Made by a program: the position numbers and the translations under genes | Notes under the pieces: generated by a model | The model's input: only the letters and a program-made list of their open reading frames with translations | What the model was told of the DNA's origin: nothing | Databases searched by the model: none | NCBI GenBank assembly: GCA_016283605.1 | Contig: JAEENF010000163.1 | Coordinates: 1 to 25,838, forward strand | Origin: Prevotella sp. | GTDB taxonomy: Bacteria > Bacteroidota > Bacteroidia > Bacteroidales > Bacteroidaceae | Direction: 5' to 3' | Length of the DNA stretch: 25,838 bases | Shown: positions 7,510-14,738 of the stretch, piece by piece | Numbering within the stretch: the first letter of the stretch is position 1 | Layout: every line of letters starts with the position of its first letter

Positions 7510-8700
7510 TTATTCACTATTCACTTTATTCCTGACTGGATTCGCATACATCGTCAGGATACGTTCACGAAGAAAGGCCTCGTCCTTGTTGTCAATCTTT
7601 ATCTTGGCAAGCTGACCTGCAAGGTATGTCTCGAAGCGCTGCTTGTCGGCATCAGTATAATGGCCGGCATTCTCACTGTTGCCATTAAGTTCATCAAGAG
7701 CGATGTAATTGCAGGGAAAGAGTTCATAACCGCGATGGATCTCACGGTCCATGCGTTCACCGAGTACCTTATAATACTCGGTCTTCGGCAACTCAGCGAG
7801 TTCGTCAATCCAGGTGTTGACAGGGGCAGCGGAACGATAGACCACCCGACCCTTATAGCCGAAGATACCAGTTTTCATATTGTCGAGGTCGTCCTGACGA
7901 CTCTTCTTAAACGAAGGATTGTCTCGCTTCTGCTGAAATTCCTGTGCCTTCAGGTAGTCGCAGGGGTCATATTCATAGCTGATGGTCAGCGGCACGATAT
8001 TCAGTTCCTTCAGGTCACCGCCCATCGCCAGCATCTTCAACACAGCATCCTGAGTATGATCGCTGGAATCCTTGGCCCGTCCCTCACGCTGGGCTATCCA
8101 GATATTCTCCTTCTTCTGCGTGACCGCATAATGGATATAACGGCTCATCAACTGTGAGGCGGCAAGCGTCTCACGAAGTGAGAGTCCACGACGTACGGTA
8201 AAGGCCTTGTTCATTCGAACCAACCGCTTGATCCAAGGATAGATCAACAGGTTATCACCAATGCCTATCTCTACCGTTGTCGGATAACCCGAATCAACGA
8301 GTAACACATCGAGGAATGCAGAGTCGAGCACGATGTCGCGGTGATTGCTGACGAACGTATAGCGCGACTCACGGGGACAGGTCCCGCGGGTTGCAGAACG
8401 ACCCACGGGACCTGTCCCCGTGAGTCGCGTGTCATCGAAGGAACAGCCATCGGTGTGCTTACGCATAATGAACTTGACGATGGGTTTCATGAAACGTTTC
8501 TGGAAGTCGAGTGGTGTTTTCACGCCTTTGAAAGCCAAGCGTAACAACCCGTTACGCATCGATTTCGGCAGCCAGGGCACGAAGCCCTTCAGTACCACCT
8601 GAAACTGACGGTCGTTCAACAAGTCCTCGAACGCCTGTTTCATTTCTTCCGCCTCATAAGGCCGGATCTCGTCAAATTCCTTTAGCGCACTCTTATCCAT
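7510..8700 (-). CDS. PlsC-like phospholipid/glycerol acyltransferase with hairpin insertion
   Basis: A 396-residue protein of the lysophospholipid/glycerol-3-phosphate acyltransferase type. The active-site region is FVSNHRDIVLDSAF (His120 and Asp122/Asp126, a variant of the usual HX4D box). A second motif, WIAQREGRAKD (201-211), corresponds to the substrate-binding EGxR block. Members transfer acyl chains to glycerol phosphates or related acceptors at the inner membrane. Residues 91-113 (TRLTGTGP through GTCPRESR) are encoded by a large inverted repeat and look like an in-frame insertion just before the catalytic His. The last residues (NSE) and the stop lie in a heptamer repeat. Exact acceptor is not deducible. 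Confidence 0.85.
   Translation of the reverse strand: MDKSALKEFDEIRPYEAEEMKQAFEDLLNDRQFQVVLKGFVPWLPKSMRNGLLRLAFKGVKTPLDFQKRFMKPIVKFIMRKHTDGCSFDDTRLTGTGPVGRSATRGTCPRESRYTFVSNHRDIVLDSAFLDVLLVDSGYPTTVEIGIGDNLLIYPWIKRLVRMNKAFTVRRGLSLRETLAASQLMSRYIHYAVTQKKENIWIAQREGRAKDSSDHTQDAVLKMLAMGGDLKELNIVPLTISYEYDPCDYLKAQEFQQKRDNPSFKKSRQDDLDNMKTGIFGYKGRVVYRSAAPVNTWIDELAELPKTEYYKVLGERMDREIHRGYELFPCNYIALDELNGNSENAGHYTDADKQRFETYLAGQLAKIKIDNKDEAFLRERILTMYANPVRNKVNSE
7512..7525. repeat. Heptamer repeat (ATTCACT)x2 at the acyltransferase stop codon
   Basis: Two exact units, with a degenerate third following. They encode the last codons of the acyltransferase on the minus strand. The unit is the same heptamer family as the array at 7421-7448. 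Confidence 0.8.
8363..8429. repeat. Large inverted repeat (29-base arms) inside the acyltransferase frame
   Basis: Arms 8363-8391 and 8401-8429 are complementary at 28 of 29 positions around the 9-base loop TGCAGAACG. Each arm contains the smaller dyad GGGACAGGTCCC. Both strands read open and give near-identical peptides (RLTGTGP, then GTCPRESR). It resembles a REP-type element; no partner transposase is in the window. Confidence 0.93.
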
Positions 8701-8710
8701 AACGGTAGCA

Positions 8711-8731
8711 AACTCTAAGCTCTACACTCTC
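8711..8731. repeat. Degenerate heptamer array between ddl and the acyltransferase
   Basis: Three units, AACTCTA, AGCTCTA and CACTCTC, fill most of the 33-base junction between ddl and the acyltransferase gene. The reverse complement of the array at 14718-14738 uses the same units. Confidence 0.8.
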
Positions 8732-8733
8732 AC

Positions 8734-9726
8734 CTAATCAAACTGGTTCTCCACGATATCACTCAGCACGTCCTTCATCTCCAGTCCTGCTGCACGCACC
8801 TGCTGGGGAATAAAACTGGTGGCTGTCATACCTGGCGTCGTATTCACCTCAAGCATCGAGATCTTTCCTTCCTTCGAGACGATATAGTCGATGCGGATGA
8901 TACCATTGCAACGCAGGATATCATAGATATGACTCGTAATCTTACCCACGCGCTCAGCGATATCGGCAGAGATACGTGCCGGTGTGATCTCCTGCACCTG
9001 ACCGTTATACTTCGCATCGTAATCGAAGAACTCGTTACTCGTCACCACCTCGGTAATCGGGAACAAAACGGTCTTTCCTCTGGTCTTATAGATGCCTTGC
9101 GTAATCTCCGTACCCTCCAGGAAGCCCTCGACCATAATCTCCGGGCTCTCCAACATAGCCTTGCGGATGGCCGGAGCCAACTGGTCCTTGTTCTTCACCT
9201 TCGACACACCGAACGATGAACCGTCGGCAGCAGGTTTCACGAAACAGGGCATACCGATACGCTCCTCAATCTCATCATCACTCACCAGTTCCTCATAGCC
9301 CTTACGGATCAGCAATGAGTCGGCCACGGAGACACCATAACCCCTCAGGTACTGATTCAATACAAACTTATCGAAGGTCATCGCCTCCACCAGGACTCCG
9401 CTGGTGCTATAGGGAAGGCCTATCAGGTCGAAGTAGCCCTGCAGCAGACCGTTCTCACCTGGCGTACCATGAATGGTGATATAGGCATAGTCGAACACGC
9501 GTACCTTTCCGTCCTCCATAAACGAGAAGTCGTTACGGTCGATTTTTGTCGTTGTACCGTCAGGCAGTTCCACGTGCCAGTTCTGTCCTTTAATGTCAAC
9601 AATATAAATATTGTAACGCTCCTTGTCAAAGAAGGAATAAAGACCCTGTGCTGAACGCAGTGACACATCGTGTTCCGATGAGTCACCACCACAAACAATT
9701 GCAATTGTTCTTTTCAAATTCTTCAT
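8734..9726 (-). CDS. ddl: D-alanine--D-alanine ligase
   Basis: A 330-residue ATP-grasp enzyme joining two D-Ala for the peptidoglycan stem peptide. It shows the N-terminal CGGDSSEHDVSLRSA block (12-26; Glu18 is the conserved substrate-binding Glu), HGTPGENG (86-93), the ATP-binding FVKPAADGSSFGVSKV, and the C-terminal metal ligands in RIDY and EVNTTPGMT (Glu293, Asn295). Length and motifs are normal for Ddl. It follows the pseudouridine synthase gene after a nonamer inverted element that fills the intergenic gap. Confidence 0.97.
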   Translation of the reverse strand: MKNLKRTIAIVCGGDSSEHDVSLRSAQGLYSFFDKERYNIYIVDIKGQNWHVELPDGTTTKIDRNDFSFMEDGKVRVFDYAYITIHGTPGENGLLQGYFDLIGLPYSTSGVLVEAMTFDKFVLNQYLRGYGVSVADSLLIRKGYEELVSDDEIEERIGMPCFVKPAADGSSFGVSKVKNKDQLAPAIRKAMLESPEIMVEGFLEGTEITQGIYKTRGKTVLFPITEVVTSNEFFDYDAKYNGQVQEITPARISADIAERVGKITSHIYDILRCNGIIRIDYIVSKEGKISMLEVNTTPGMTATSFIPQQVRAAGLEMKDVLSDIVENQFD

Positions 9727-9742
9727 ATCTTATTTCTTTTAA

Positions 9743-9821
9743 ACGACAACTCTGACAACATTGACAACTTATTCTTATTCGCCAAAGGCGAAACTGTTGT
9801 CTTAGTTGTGTTAGTTGTCTT
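9743..9821. repeat. Inverted nonamer array with central palindrome, between rluA-type gene and ddl
   Basis: The left side holds GACAACT, GACAACA, GACAACT at 9745, 9754 and 9763; the right side TGTTGTC, AGTTGTG, AGTTGTC at 9795, 9804 and 9813. Spacing is 9 bases in both arms. The centre has the dyad TTCGCC-AAA-GGCGAA (9778-9792). The right arm supplies the last codons and the stop of the upstream gene. The element inside murF is of the same family. Confidence 0.9.
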
Positions 9822-10881
9822 TATCATATTTTATATACTTTCTCCATTTGTCGATAAGCGCTGCCATGTCATCCGGCCACTCCGAGGAAAAGTCCATCTG
9901 CTGTCCTGTTGTCGGATGCACAAAACCGAGGGTTCTGGCATGCAGCACCTGTCGCGGACAGAGCTTGAAGCAGTTCTGGATATAGGCCTTATAACTTGCC
10001 GTGCGTTCACCACGTCGTATCTCACAGCCTCCGTAGCGTTCATCACAGAACAAGGGGTGGCCGATATGTTTCATGTGGGCGCGGATCTGATGGGTACGTC
10101 CCGTCTCGAGGATACACTCCACAAGGGTCACATAGCCATACCGTTCCAACACCTTATAGTGTGTGACGGCAGGTTTGCCAATCTCAGAATCCGGCGGGAA
10201 GACATCCATCCGCAGACGATCCTTCGGGTCACGTCCGATATTGCCTTCTATCCTACCCTCGTCTTCCACGAAGTTACCCCACACCAAGGCATTATAGCTG
10301 CGGTGGGTGGTCTTGTTGAAGAACTGCTTGCCCAGTGAGGTCTTGGCATCTGGTGTCTTCGCCACCACCAGCAGCCCACTGGTATCTTTGTCAATGCGAT
10401 GCACCAGTCCCACCTCCGGATCATTCGGGTCATAGCTCTCCAAGTCCTTCAGATGCCAGGCGATGGCATTCACCAACGTACCGTTAAAGTTACCACACCC
10501 CGGATGCACCACCATTCCCGCAGGCTTATTGATTACCATCAGGTCATCGTCTTCATAGACCACTTCCAGAGGGATATCCTCCGGTTCGATGGTCGTATCG
10601 TAGTGTGGACGGTCGAGCATGAGTGTGACGACATCTCCTGCACGTACCTTATAATTACTCTTGACAGGTGAGCCGTTGACATGGATAAAACCCGCATCGG
10701 CGGCTTTCTGGATACGGTTGCGACTGGAATGAGGCTGATGCTCAGCCAGGAACTTGTCGATACGGACAGAGACCTGACCCTTGTCCACCTCGATGCGGAA
10801 GTGTTCATAGAGCTGTCCGTCGGCCGCAGGTTCATCACCTGCTTCCAACAACTCCTCGTCCTCTACATATTCCATATCCAT
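9811..10881 (-). CDS. RluA-family 23S rRNA pseudouridine synthase (RluD-like)
   Basis: A 356-residue protein. An S4 RNA-binding domain (about 38-85; VRIDKFLAEHQPHSSRNRIQKA) is followed by the RluA-type catalytic domain. The catalytic aspartate is Asp164 in GLVHRIDKDTSGLLVVAK; INKPAGMVVHPG (117-128) and the LETGRTHQIRAHM block are also diagnostic. S4 plus this size suggests RluD, which modifies helix 69 of 23S rRNA; the exact target is inference. It starts 4 bases after the PASTA gene. The C-terminal DN and stop fall in a repeat arm. Confidence 0.94.
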   Translation of the reverse strand: MDMEYVEDEELLEAGDEPAADGQLYEHFRIEVDKGQVSVRIDKFLAEHQPHSSRNRIQKAADAGFIHVNGSPVKSNYKVRAGDVVTLMLDRPHYDTTIEPEDIPLEVVYEDDDLMVINKPAGMVVHPGCGNFNGTLVNAIAWHLKDLESYDPNDPEVGLVHRIDKDTSGLLVVAKTPDAKTSLGKQFFNKTTHRSYNALVWGNFVEDEGRIEGNIGRDPKDRLRMDVFPPDSEIGKPAVTHYKVLERYGYVTLVECILETGRTHQIRAHMKHIGHPLFCDERYGGCEIRRGERTASYKAYIQNCFKLCPRQVLHARTLGFVHPTTGQQMDFSSEWPDDMAALIDKWRKYIKYDKDN

Positions 10882-10885
10882 ACTC

Positions 10886-11536
10886 CTACGGCTCCGTCAC
10901 TTCCTCAAACTCGTCAACATCCTCTCCCAACATCCGACGATACTCCGGCTCTACGTAATCCAGCTCTTCATCCCCCTGGTCGTACATACCACTGCCGATC
11001 ATCAGTGTCAACGGGGAGTCGATGGAAACCATATCACCCGTAGAAACCCTGCGGCCACGACTGAGGATACCATAGACCCAGTCCTTCTCTCCCATCACCA
11101 CCTTCGGGGGCAGAAGCTTAAAGCCCAGCGCCGTCAGTTTGGCCTCAGCCTCACGATAGCTGCTGTTGTCTATCACGTCGGGAATGGCAAACGAGGGCGA
11201 CGACGGCGAGTTAACGGTCACATAGATCATATGACCCTCTTTCACCATAGTACCCTCTCCCGGACTCTGTGCCAGGATACAGTTGGCGGGCAGACGCTTG
11301 TTGAAGCCGGAGTCGGTCACCATGATGTTCAGGCCGTTCTCTTCCAACAGCAGCAGGGCATTGTTATAGATCATCCCCTCAACCTTTGGCACCTTGATAC
11401 CCTCATCATGATGAGTATACCAAGCCAGACCGTATTTCACACCCAGGCACAGCAGGACAATAACGACCACCATAGCCAACAGATTGCCCAACAGGAATGG
11501 GCTGAAAATCTTACCGAAGAATTCCTTTGTCTTCAT
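10886..11536 (-). CDS. Membrane-anchored PASTA domain protein
   Basis: A 216-residue protein with one N-terminal transmembrane helix (about 16-38), then two PASTA domains (about 46-109, starting KVPKVEGMIYNNA; and about 115-182, starting FAIPDVIDNSSYREAEAKL), ending in an acidic tail. There is no kinase or transpeptidase domain. PASTA domains bind peptidoglycan or beta-lactams in other proteins. Co-transcription with ddl supports a cell-wall role, which is inference. It is the first gene after the promoter at 11554-11584. Confidence 0.9.
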   Translation of the reverse strand: MKTKEFFGKIFSPFLLGNLLAMVVVIVLLCLGVKYGLAWYTHHDEGIKVPKVEGMIYNNALLLLEENGLNIMVTDSGFNKRLPANCILAQSPGEGTMVKEGHMIYVTVNSPSSPSFAIPDVIDNSSYREAEAKLTALGFKLLPPKVVMGEKDWVYGILSRGRRVSTGDMVSIDSPLTLMIGSGMYDQGDEELDYVEPEYRRMLGEDVDEFEEVTEP

Positions 11537-11553
11537 ATTCGTGAATTTGAGGG

Positions 11554-11584
11554 CAAAGGTACAAAAAAAATAGAAAGAAGCAAA
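11554..11584 (-). promoter_or_regulatory. Promoter for the PASTA-rluA-ddl operon, overlapping the rpmH terminator
   Basis: On the minus strand, -7 element TACCTTTG (11561-11554) and a TTTG -33 element (11584-11581) are 19 bases apart. The -33 box falls in the loop of the rpmH terminator and one stem arm forms the spacer. Confidence 0.75.
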
Positions 11585-11610
11585 GATTATCCTCTACTTC
11601 TTTCTATTTT
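11567..11610 (-). terminator. rpmH terminator
   Basis: Arms 11567-11580 and 11597-11610 form a perfect 14-bp stem. On the minus strand it runs into eight consecutive T (11570-11563). It lies 27 bases past the rpmH stop codon. Confidence 0.88.
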
Positions 11611-11637
11611 GACTTAATTTTCTGCGAAATCAAGGAA

Positions 11638-11793
11638 TTATTTTCCATGGTTCTCGTCAGAAACCGTTAACTTCTTACGTCCTTTAGCGCGGCGTGCGGC
11701 CAAAACGCGGCGACCATTCTTGGTGGCCATTCTCTCGCGGAAGCCGTGCTTGTTCACGCGACGGCGGTTGTGCGGCTGAAATGTTCTTTTCAT
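11638..11793 (-). CDS. rpmH: 50S ribosomal protein L34
   Basis: A 51-residue basic protein, beginning MKRTFQPHNRRRVNKHGFRE and continuing RMATKNGRRVLAARRAKGRK. This is the diagnostic L34 sequence over almost its whole length; the tail (KLTVSDENHGK) is a few residues longer than in E. coli. L34 is a structural protein of the large ribosomal subunit. It is transcribed on its own from the promoter at 11840-11847 and ends at its own terminator. It is divergent from efp. Confidence 0.98.
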   Translation of the reverse strand: MKRTFQPHNRRRVNKHGFRERMATKNGRRVLAARRAKGRKKLTVSDENHGK

Positions 11794-11839
11794 TGCTTTA
11801 TTACTATTATATTTATTACTTTTTTACCGATTTGGGGTG

Positions 11840-11870
11840 CAAAAGTACTCATTTCTTTTGAATTACGCAA
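11840..11870 (-). promoter_or_regulatory. Promoter for rpmH
   Basis: Minus-strand -7 box TACTTTTG (11847-11840) with a TTG at 11870-11868, 20 bases upstream. The leader is about 40 bases. Confidence 0.7.
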
Positions 11871-11888
11871 GAAAAACACCATTTTTTT

Positions 11889-11916
11889 CACTTTTCACTT
11901 TCCACTTTTCACTTTT
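11889..11916. repeat. Heptamer array over the efp promoter
   Basis: Four units: CACTTTT, CACTTTC, CACTTTT, CACTTTT. The array ends 5 bases before the efp -7 box and takes the place of the -33 region. Confidence 0.88.
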
Positions 11917-11921
11917 TTTCG

Positions 11922-11929
11922 TACCTTTG
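11922..11929 (+). promoter_or_regulatory. -7 promoter box of efp
   Basis: TACCTTTG matches TANNTTTG; no TTTG is found at the -33 position, which is occupied by the heptamer array. The leader to the ATG at 11969 would be about 33 bases. Confidence 0.7.
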
Positions 11930-11968
11930 CACCCGAAAACGATATAAAATCAATTTTTTAAAGGTAAT

Positions 11969-12535
11969 ATGATTAATTCACAAGACATTAAAAAAGGCAC
12001 CGCCATTCGCATGGACGGTGGCATTTGGGTGTGCATCGATTTCCAGCACCGCAAGCCAGGTAAGGGTAACACCATTATGATCATCAAGGTGAAGAACGTT
12101 TCCGACGGTCGCGTACTGGAGCGTCGCTTCAACATCGGTGAGAAACTGGAGGACGTCGTCATTGAGCGTCGCCCCTATCAGTATCTGTATGAGGACCAGA
12201 GTGGTCGTATCTTCATGAACCAGGAAACTTTCGAGCAGATTCCCATCGACAACGAGCTCGTGATCGGTCATGAGTACATGAAGGAGAGCGATATCGTGGA
12301 AGTTGTCTCTGACACCACCGACGGCACGATCCTCTATGCTGAGATGCCCGTAAAGACCAACCTGCGCGTTGTTCATTCTGAGCCCGGTATCAAGGGTGAC
12401 ACCGCTACCAACACCCTGAAGCCCGCTATTCTGGAGACAGGTGTTGAGGTTCGCGTACCCCTGTTCATCAATGAGGGCGACCTCATTCAGGTTGACACCC
12501 GCGACGGCAGCTATCTGAACCGCGTGAAGGAGTAA
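11969..12535 (+). CDS. efp: Translation elongation factor P
   Basis: A 188-residue protein with the three-domain EF-P layout: an N-terminal KOW-like domain followed by two OB folds. The tip loop reads HRKPGKGNT, with Lys32 at the position that is modified in many species. The C-terminal signature region includes IKGDTATNTLKPAILETG and ends GSYLNRVKE. EF-P relieves ribosome stalling at polyproline stretches. The ATG of the glycosyltransferase gene directly abuts its stop codon. Confidence 0.98.
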   Translation: MINSQDIKKGTAIRMDGGIWVCIDFQHRKPGKGNTIMIIKVKNVSDGRVLERRFNIGEKLEDVVIERRPYQYLYEDQSGRIFMNQETFEQIPIDNELVIGHEYMKESDIVEVVSDTTDGTILYAEMPVKTNLRVVHSEPGIKGDTATNTLKPAILETGVEVRVPLFINEGDLIQVDTRDGSYLNRVKE

Positions 12536-13621
12536 ATGAAATACTCGATCATCGTCCCCGTATACAATCGTCCCGATGAAGTGGACGAATTACTCGAAAG
12601 CCTATCTAATCAGACACAACAGGATTTCGAGGTGATTATTGTGGAGGATGGTTCGGTAAAACCTTGCAAGGATGTTTGCGATAAATACGCAGGCATCCTT
12701 GCTTTGCATTATTATGCCAAGGAGAACAGCGGCCCTGGGCAAAGCCGTAACTACGGCGCCGAGCGCGCCAACGGCGAATGGCTCATCATCCTCGACTCCG
12801 ACGTAGTATTGCCCGAAGGCTATCTCGCCGCCGTCGACTCAGCCATCAGCCATCAGACATCAGACATCGCTGCCTTCGGCGGTCCCGATGCCGCCCACCC
12901 TTCTTTCACTCCGGTGCAGAAGGCCATCAGCTACTCGATGACCTCGTTCTTCACCACTGGCGGCATTCGAGGGGGTAAGGCCAAGCTCGACAAGTTCTAT
13001 CCCCGTTCCTTCAACATGGGCATCCGCCGTGATGTCTACCTCCAACTGGGCGGTTTCTCCAAGATGCGCTTCGGCGAAGACATCGACTTCTCCTACCGTA
13101 TCGTCGAGGCCGGCTACCGTCCCCAGCTCTTCCCCGACGCCTGGATATGGCATAAGCGCCGCACGGACTTCCGCAAGTTCTTCCGTCAGGTCTACAATAG
13201 CGGCATCGCCCGCATCAACCTGATGAAGCGTCACCCAGGCACCCTGAAACTCGTCCACCTGCTGCCTACCGTCTTCACTCTGGGTGTCATCGGTTGCATC
13301 ATGCTCTTCGCACTCGGCGCAGCCCTGTACGGCTATGGCGAGTGGCTCGATGCCAACAATCTCCGTCCTACTGACAATATGCATCAAGGCGTAGGCTTTG
13401 TGTTCTGCATCCTCGCCCTGCTGCCCCTACTCTTCTATTCCCTCATCATCTTCATCGACTCCAGCATCCGCAACCGCAGCCTCTGGGTAGGCCTTCTTTC
13501 CATCCCGGCGGCTTTCGTCCAACTGATGGGTTACGGCCTCGGCTTCATCGAATCCTGGTGGAAACGATGTATCTTGAAAAAAGACGAATTCCAAGCGTTT
13601 GAACGAACGTTCTACAAATAA
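12536..13621 (+). CDS. Family 2 glycosyltransferase, membrane anchored
   Basis: A 361-residue GT-A fold enzyme: SIIVPVYNRPDEVDELLESL (4-23), VEDGS (36-40), the metal/nucleotide DSD (87-89), and GEDIDFSYR (180-188) carrying the likely catalytic base. Two transmembrane segments follow (about 246-267 and 286-308), so it works at the cytoplasmic face of the inner membrane. Donor and acceptor are unknown. It starts immediately after efp and is probably translationally coupled. Residues 101-110 (around SAISHQTSD) are encoded by a heptamer array. Confidence 0.9.
   Translation: MKYSIIVPVYNRPDEVDELLESLSNQTQQDFEVIIVEDGSVKPCKDVCDKYAGILALHYYAKENSGPGQSRNYGAERANGEWLIILDSDVVLPEGYLAAVDSAISHQTSDIAAFGGPDAAHPSFTPVQKAISYSMTSFFTTGGIRGGKAKLDKFYPRSFNMGIRRDVYLQLGGFSKMRFGEDIDFSYRIVEAGYRPQLFPDAWIWHKRRTDFRKFFRQVYNSGIARINLMKRHPGTLKLVHLLPTVFTLGVIGCIMLFALGAALYGYGEWLDANNLRPTDNMHQGVGFVFCILALLPLLFYSLIIFIDSSIRNRSLWVGLLSIPAAFVQLMGYGLGFIESWWKRCILKKDEFQAFERTFYK
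12837..12864. repeat. Heptamer array inside the GT2 gene
   Basis: Four units: ACTCAGC, CATCAGC, CATCAGA, CATCAGA. They lie in frame within the glycosyltransferase, in the stretch between the DSD strand and the next core segment. Confidence 0.82.
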
Positions 13622-13644
13622 TAACAACAAAAACTTAAATCAAT

Positions 13645-14331
13645 ATGGAAAAACTCAACATCAATCAATGGGCACAAGAAGACCGCCCGCGTGAAAAAAT
13701 GATGGCGCTCGGCACTGACGCCCTGAGCAATGCCGAATTATTGGCCATCCTCATCGGCTCAGGCTCGACCAGAGAGAGTGCCGTCGACCTGATGAAACGT
13801 ATTCTCAACGACTGTAACAACAACCTCAACACCCTCGGCAAGATGTCCATCCGCGACCTCTGCGAGTACAATGGCATCGGCGAGGCCAAGGCCATCACCA
13901 TCCTCGCGGCCTGTGAACTGGGCAAGCGCCGTCAGCAGGAAAGCCCTGAGGAACGGCCGAAACTGAACACCGCCACGAAGATCTACAACGAGATGCACCC
14001 GCAGATGCAGGACCTCGACGTCGAGGAGTTCTGGGTCCTATTGCTCAACCAGGACTACCGTCTCATCAAAAAGGTCCGCATCTCCCACGGCGGCATCTCG
14101 GAGACCTCCGTCGACATCCGCATCATCCTCCGCGAGGCGGTGCTCGCCAACGCCACCATCCTCGCCGTCTGCCACAACCACCCCTCGGGCAACCTCTCGC
14201 CCAGTCGTCAGGACGAGGAACTGACCAAAGCCATCCAACGGGCCTGCGAAGTGATGCGCATCTACTTCATGGATCATGTCATCGTCACCGACGGCCAGTA
14301 CTACAGCTTCCACGAGGTGGGGAAATGCTAA
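13645..14331 (+). CDS. radC: RadC family JAB/MPN-domain protein
   Basis: A 228-residue protein. An N-terminal helix-hairpin-helix region (YNGIGEAKAITILAACELGKR, about 75-95) precedes an MPN/JAB domain with the metal site HNHPSGNLSPSRQDEELT (His177, His179, Asp190). Length and layout match the UPF0758/RadC family. The old DNA-repair name is not well supported experimentally, and the biochemical role is open. It lies 23 bases after the glycosyltransferase on the same strand. Confidence 0.95.
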   Translation: MEKLNINQWAQEDRPREKMMALGTDALSNAELLAILIGSGSTRESAVDLMKRILNDCNNNLNTLGKMSIRDLCEYNGIGEAKAITILAACELGKRRQQESPEERPKLNTATKIYNEMHPQMQDLDVEEFWVLLLNQDYRLIKKVRISHGGISETSVDIRIILREAVLANATILAVCHNHPSGNLSPSRQDEELTKAIQRACEVMRIYFMDHVIVTDGQYYSFHEVGKC

Positions 14332-14377
14332 TCATGAGTTTTTTTCCGTAAAGCGACGATTATTCAGGAAAAATGCG

Positions 14378-14385
14378 TATCTTTG
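14378..14385 (+). promoter_or_regulatory. -7 promoter box for the Fe-S assembly factor gene
   Basis: TATCTTTG ends only 9 bases before the ATG at 14395, so the transcript should be leaderless or nearly so. No clear -33 TTTG was found. Confidence 0.65.
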
Positions 14386-14394
14386 CACGCGATT

Positions 14395-14715
14395 ATGACA
14401 CAAGAAGAAAAAACTCAGTTAGAAGAGCGGATTGTGGATGTGCTGAAGACCGTCTACGACCCCGAGATACCCGTCAACATCTACGACCTGGGTATGATCT
14501 ATAAGATCGATGTGAAAGAGGACTCTACCGTCGAGCTCGACATGACCTTTACGGCCCCCAACTGTCCCGCTGCCGACTATATCTTAGAAGATGTACGCAC
14601 GAAGGTAGAGAGTGTCGATGGCATCAATGGTGCCAATGTCAACCTCGTCTTCGAACCCGCCTGGGACCAGTCGATGATGAGCGAAGAGGCCCGCGTCGAA
14701 CTGGGATTCGACTAA
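14395..14715 (+). CDS. MIP18/DUF59 family Fe-S cluster assembly factor (SufT-like)
   Basis: A 106-residue protein. The frame is open from a TTG at 14383, but that codon lies inside the -7 box, so I use the ATG at 14395 (MTQEEKTQLEER). Family signatures: TVYDPEIPVNIYDLGMIY and TAPNCPAADYI, with the conserved Cys of the T-x-P-x-C motif, and a closing EPAWD. MIP18/SufT proteins help mature iron-sulfur proteins. It may lead into the LpxH-like and sugar kinase genes. Confidence 0.92.
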   Translation: MTQEEKTQLEERIVDVLKTVYDPEIPVNIYDLGMIYKIDVKEDSTVELDMTFTAPNCPAADYILEDVRTKVESVDGINGANVNLVFEPAWDQSMMSEEARVELGFD

Positions 14716-14717
14716 TT

Positions 14718-14738
14718 GAGAACTGAGAGTGTAGAGTT
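14718..14738. repeat. Heptamer array directly before the LpxH-like start codon
   Basis: Units GAGAACT, GAGAGTG, TAGAGTT, then ATG. The array fills the whole 23-base junction apart from two bases. Confidence 0.8.

Noticed and set aside
7469..7510. ATG at 7510 as start of the NigD-like lipoprotein
   Set aside because: It would put 14 polar and basic residues before the signal peptide; the ATG at 7468 gives a normal one. It is not fully excluded, because it overlaps the upstream stop codon in a coupling arrangement.
8363..8429. Intrinsic terminator inside the acyltransferase gene
   Set aside because: The hairpin has no T-run on either strand and the reading frame continues through it.
14383..14394. 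TTG start four codons upstream for the Fe-S assembly factor
   Set aside because: The TTG is part of the -7 promoter box and would not be transcribed.
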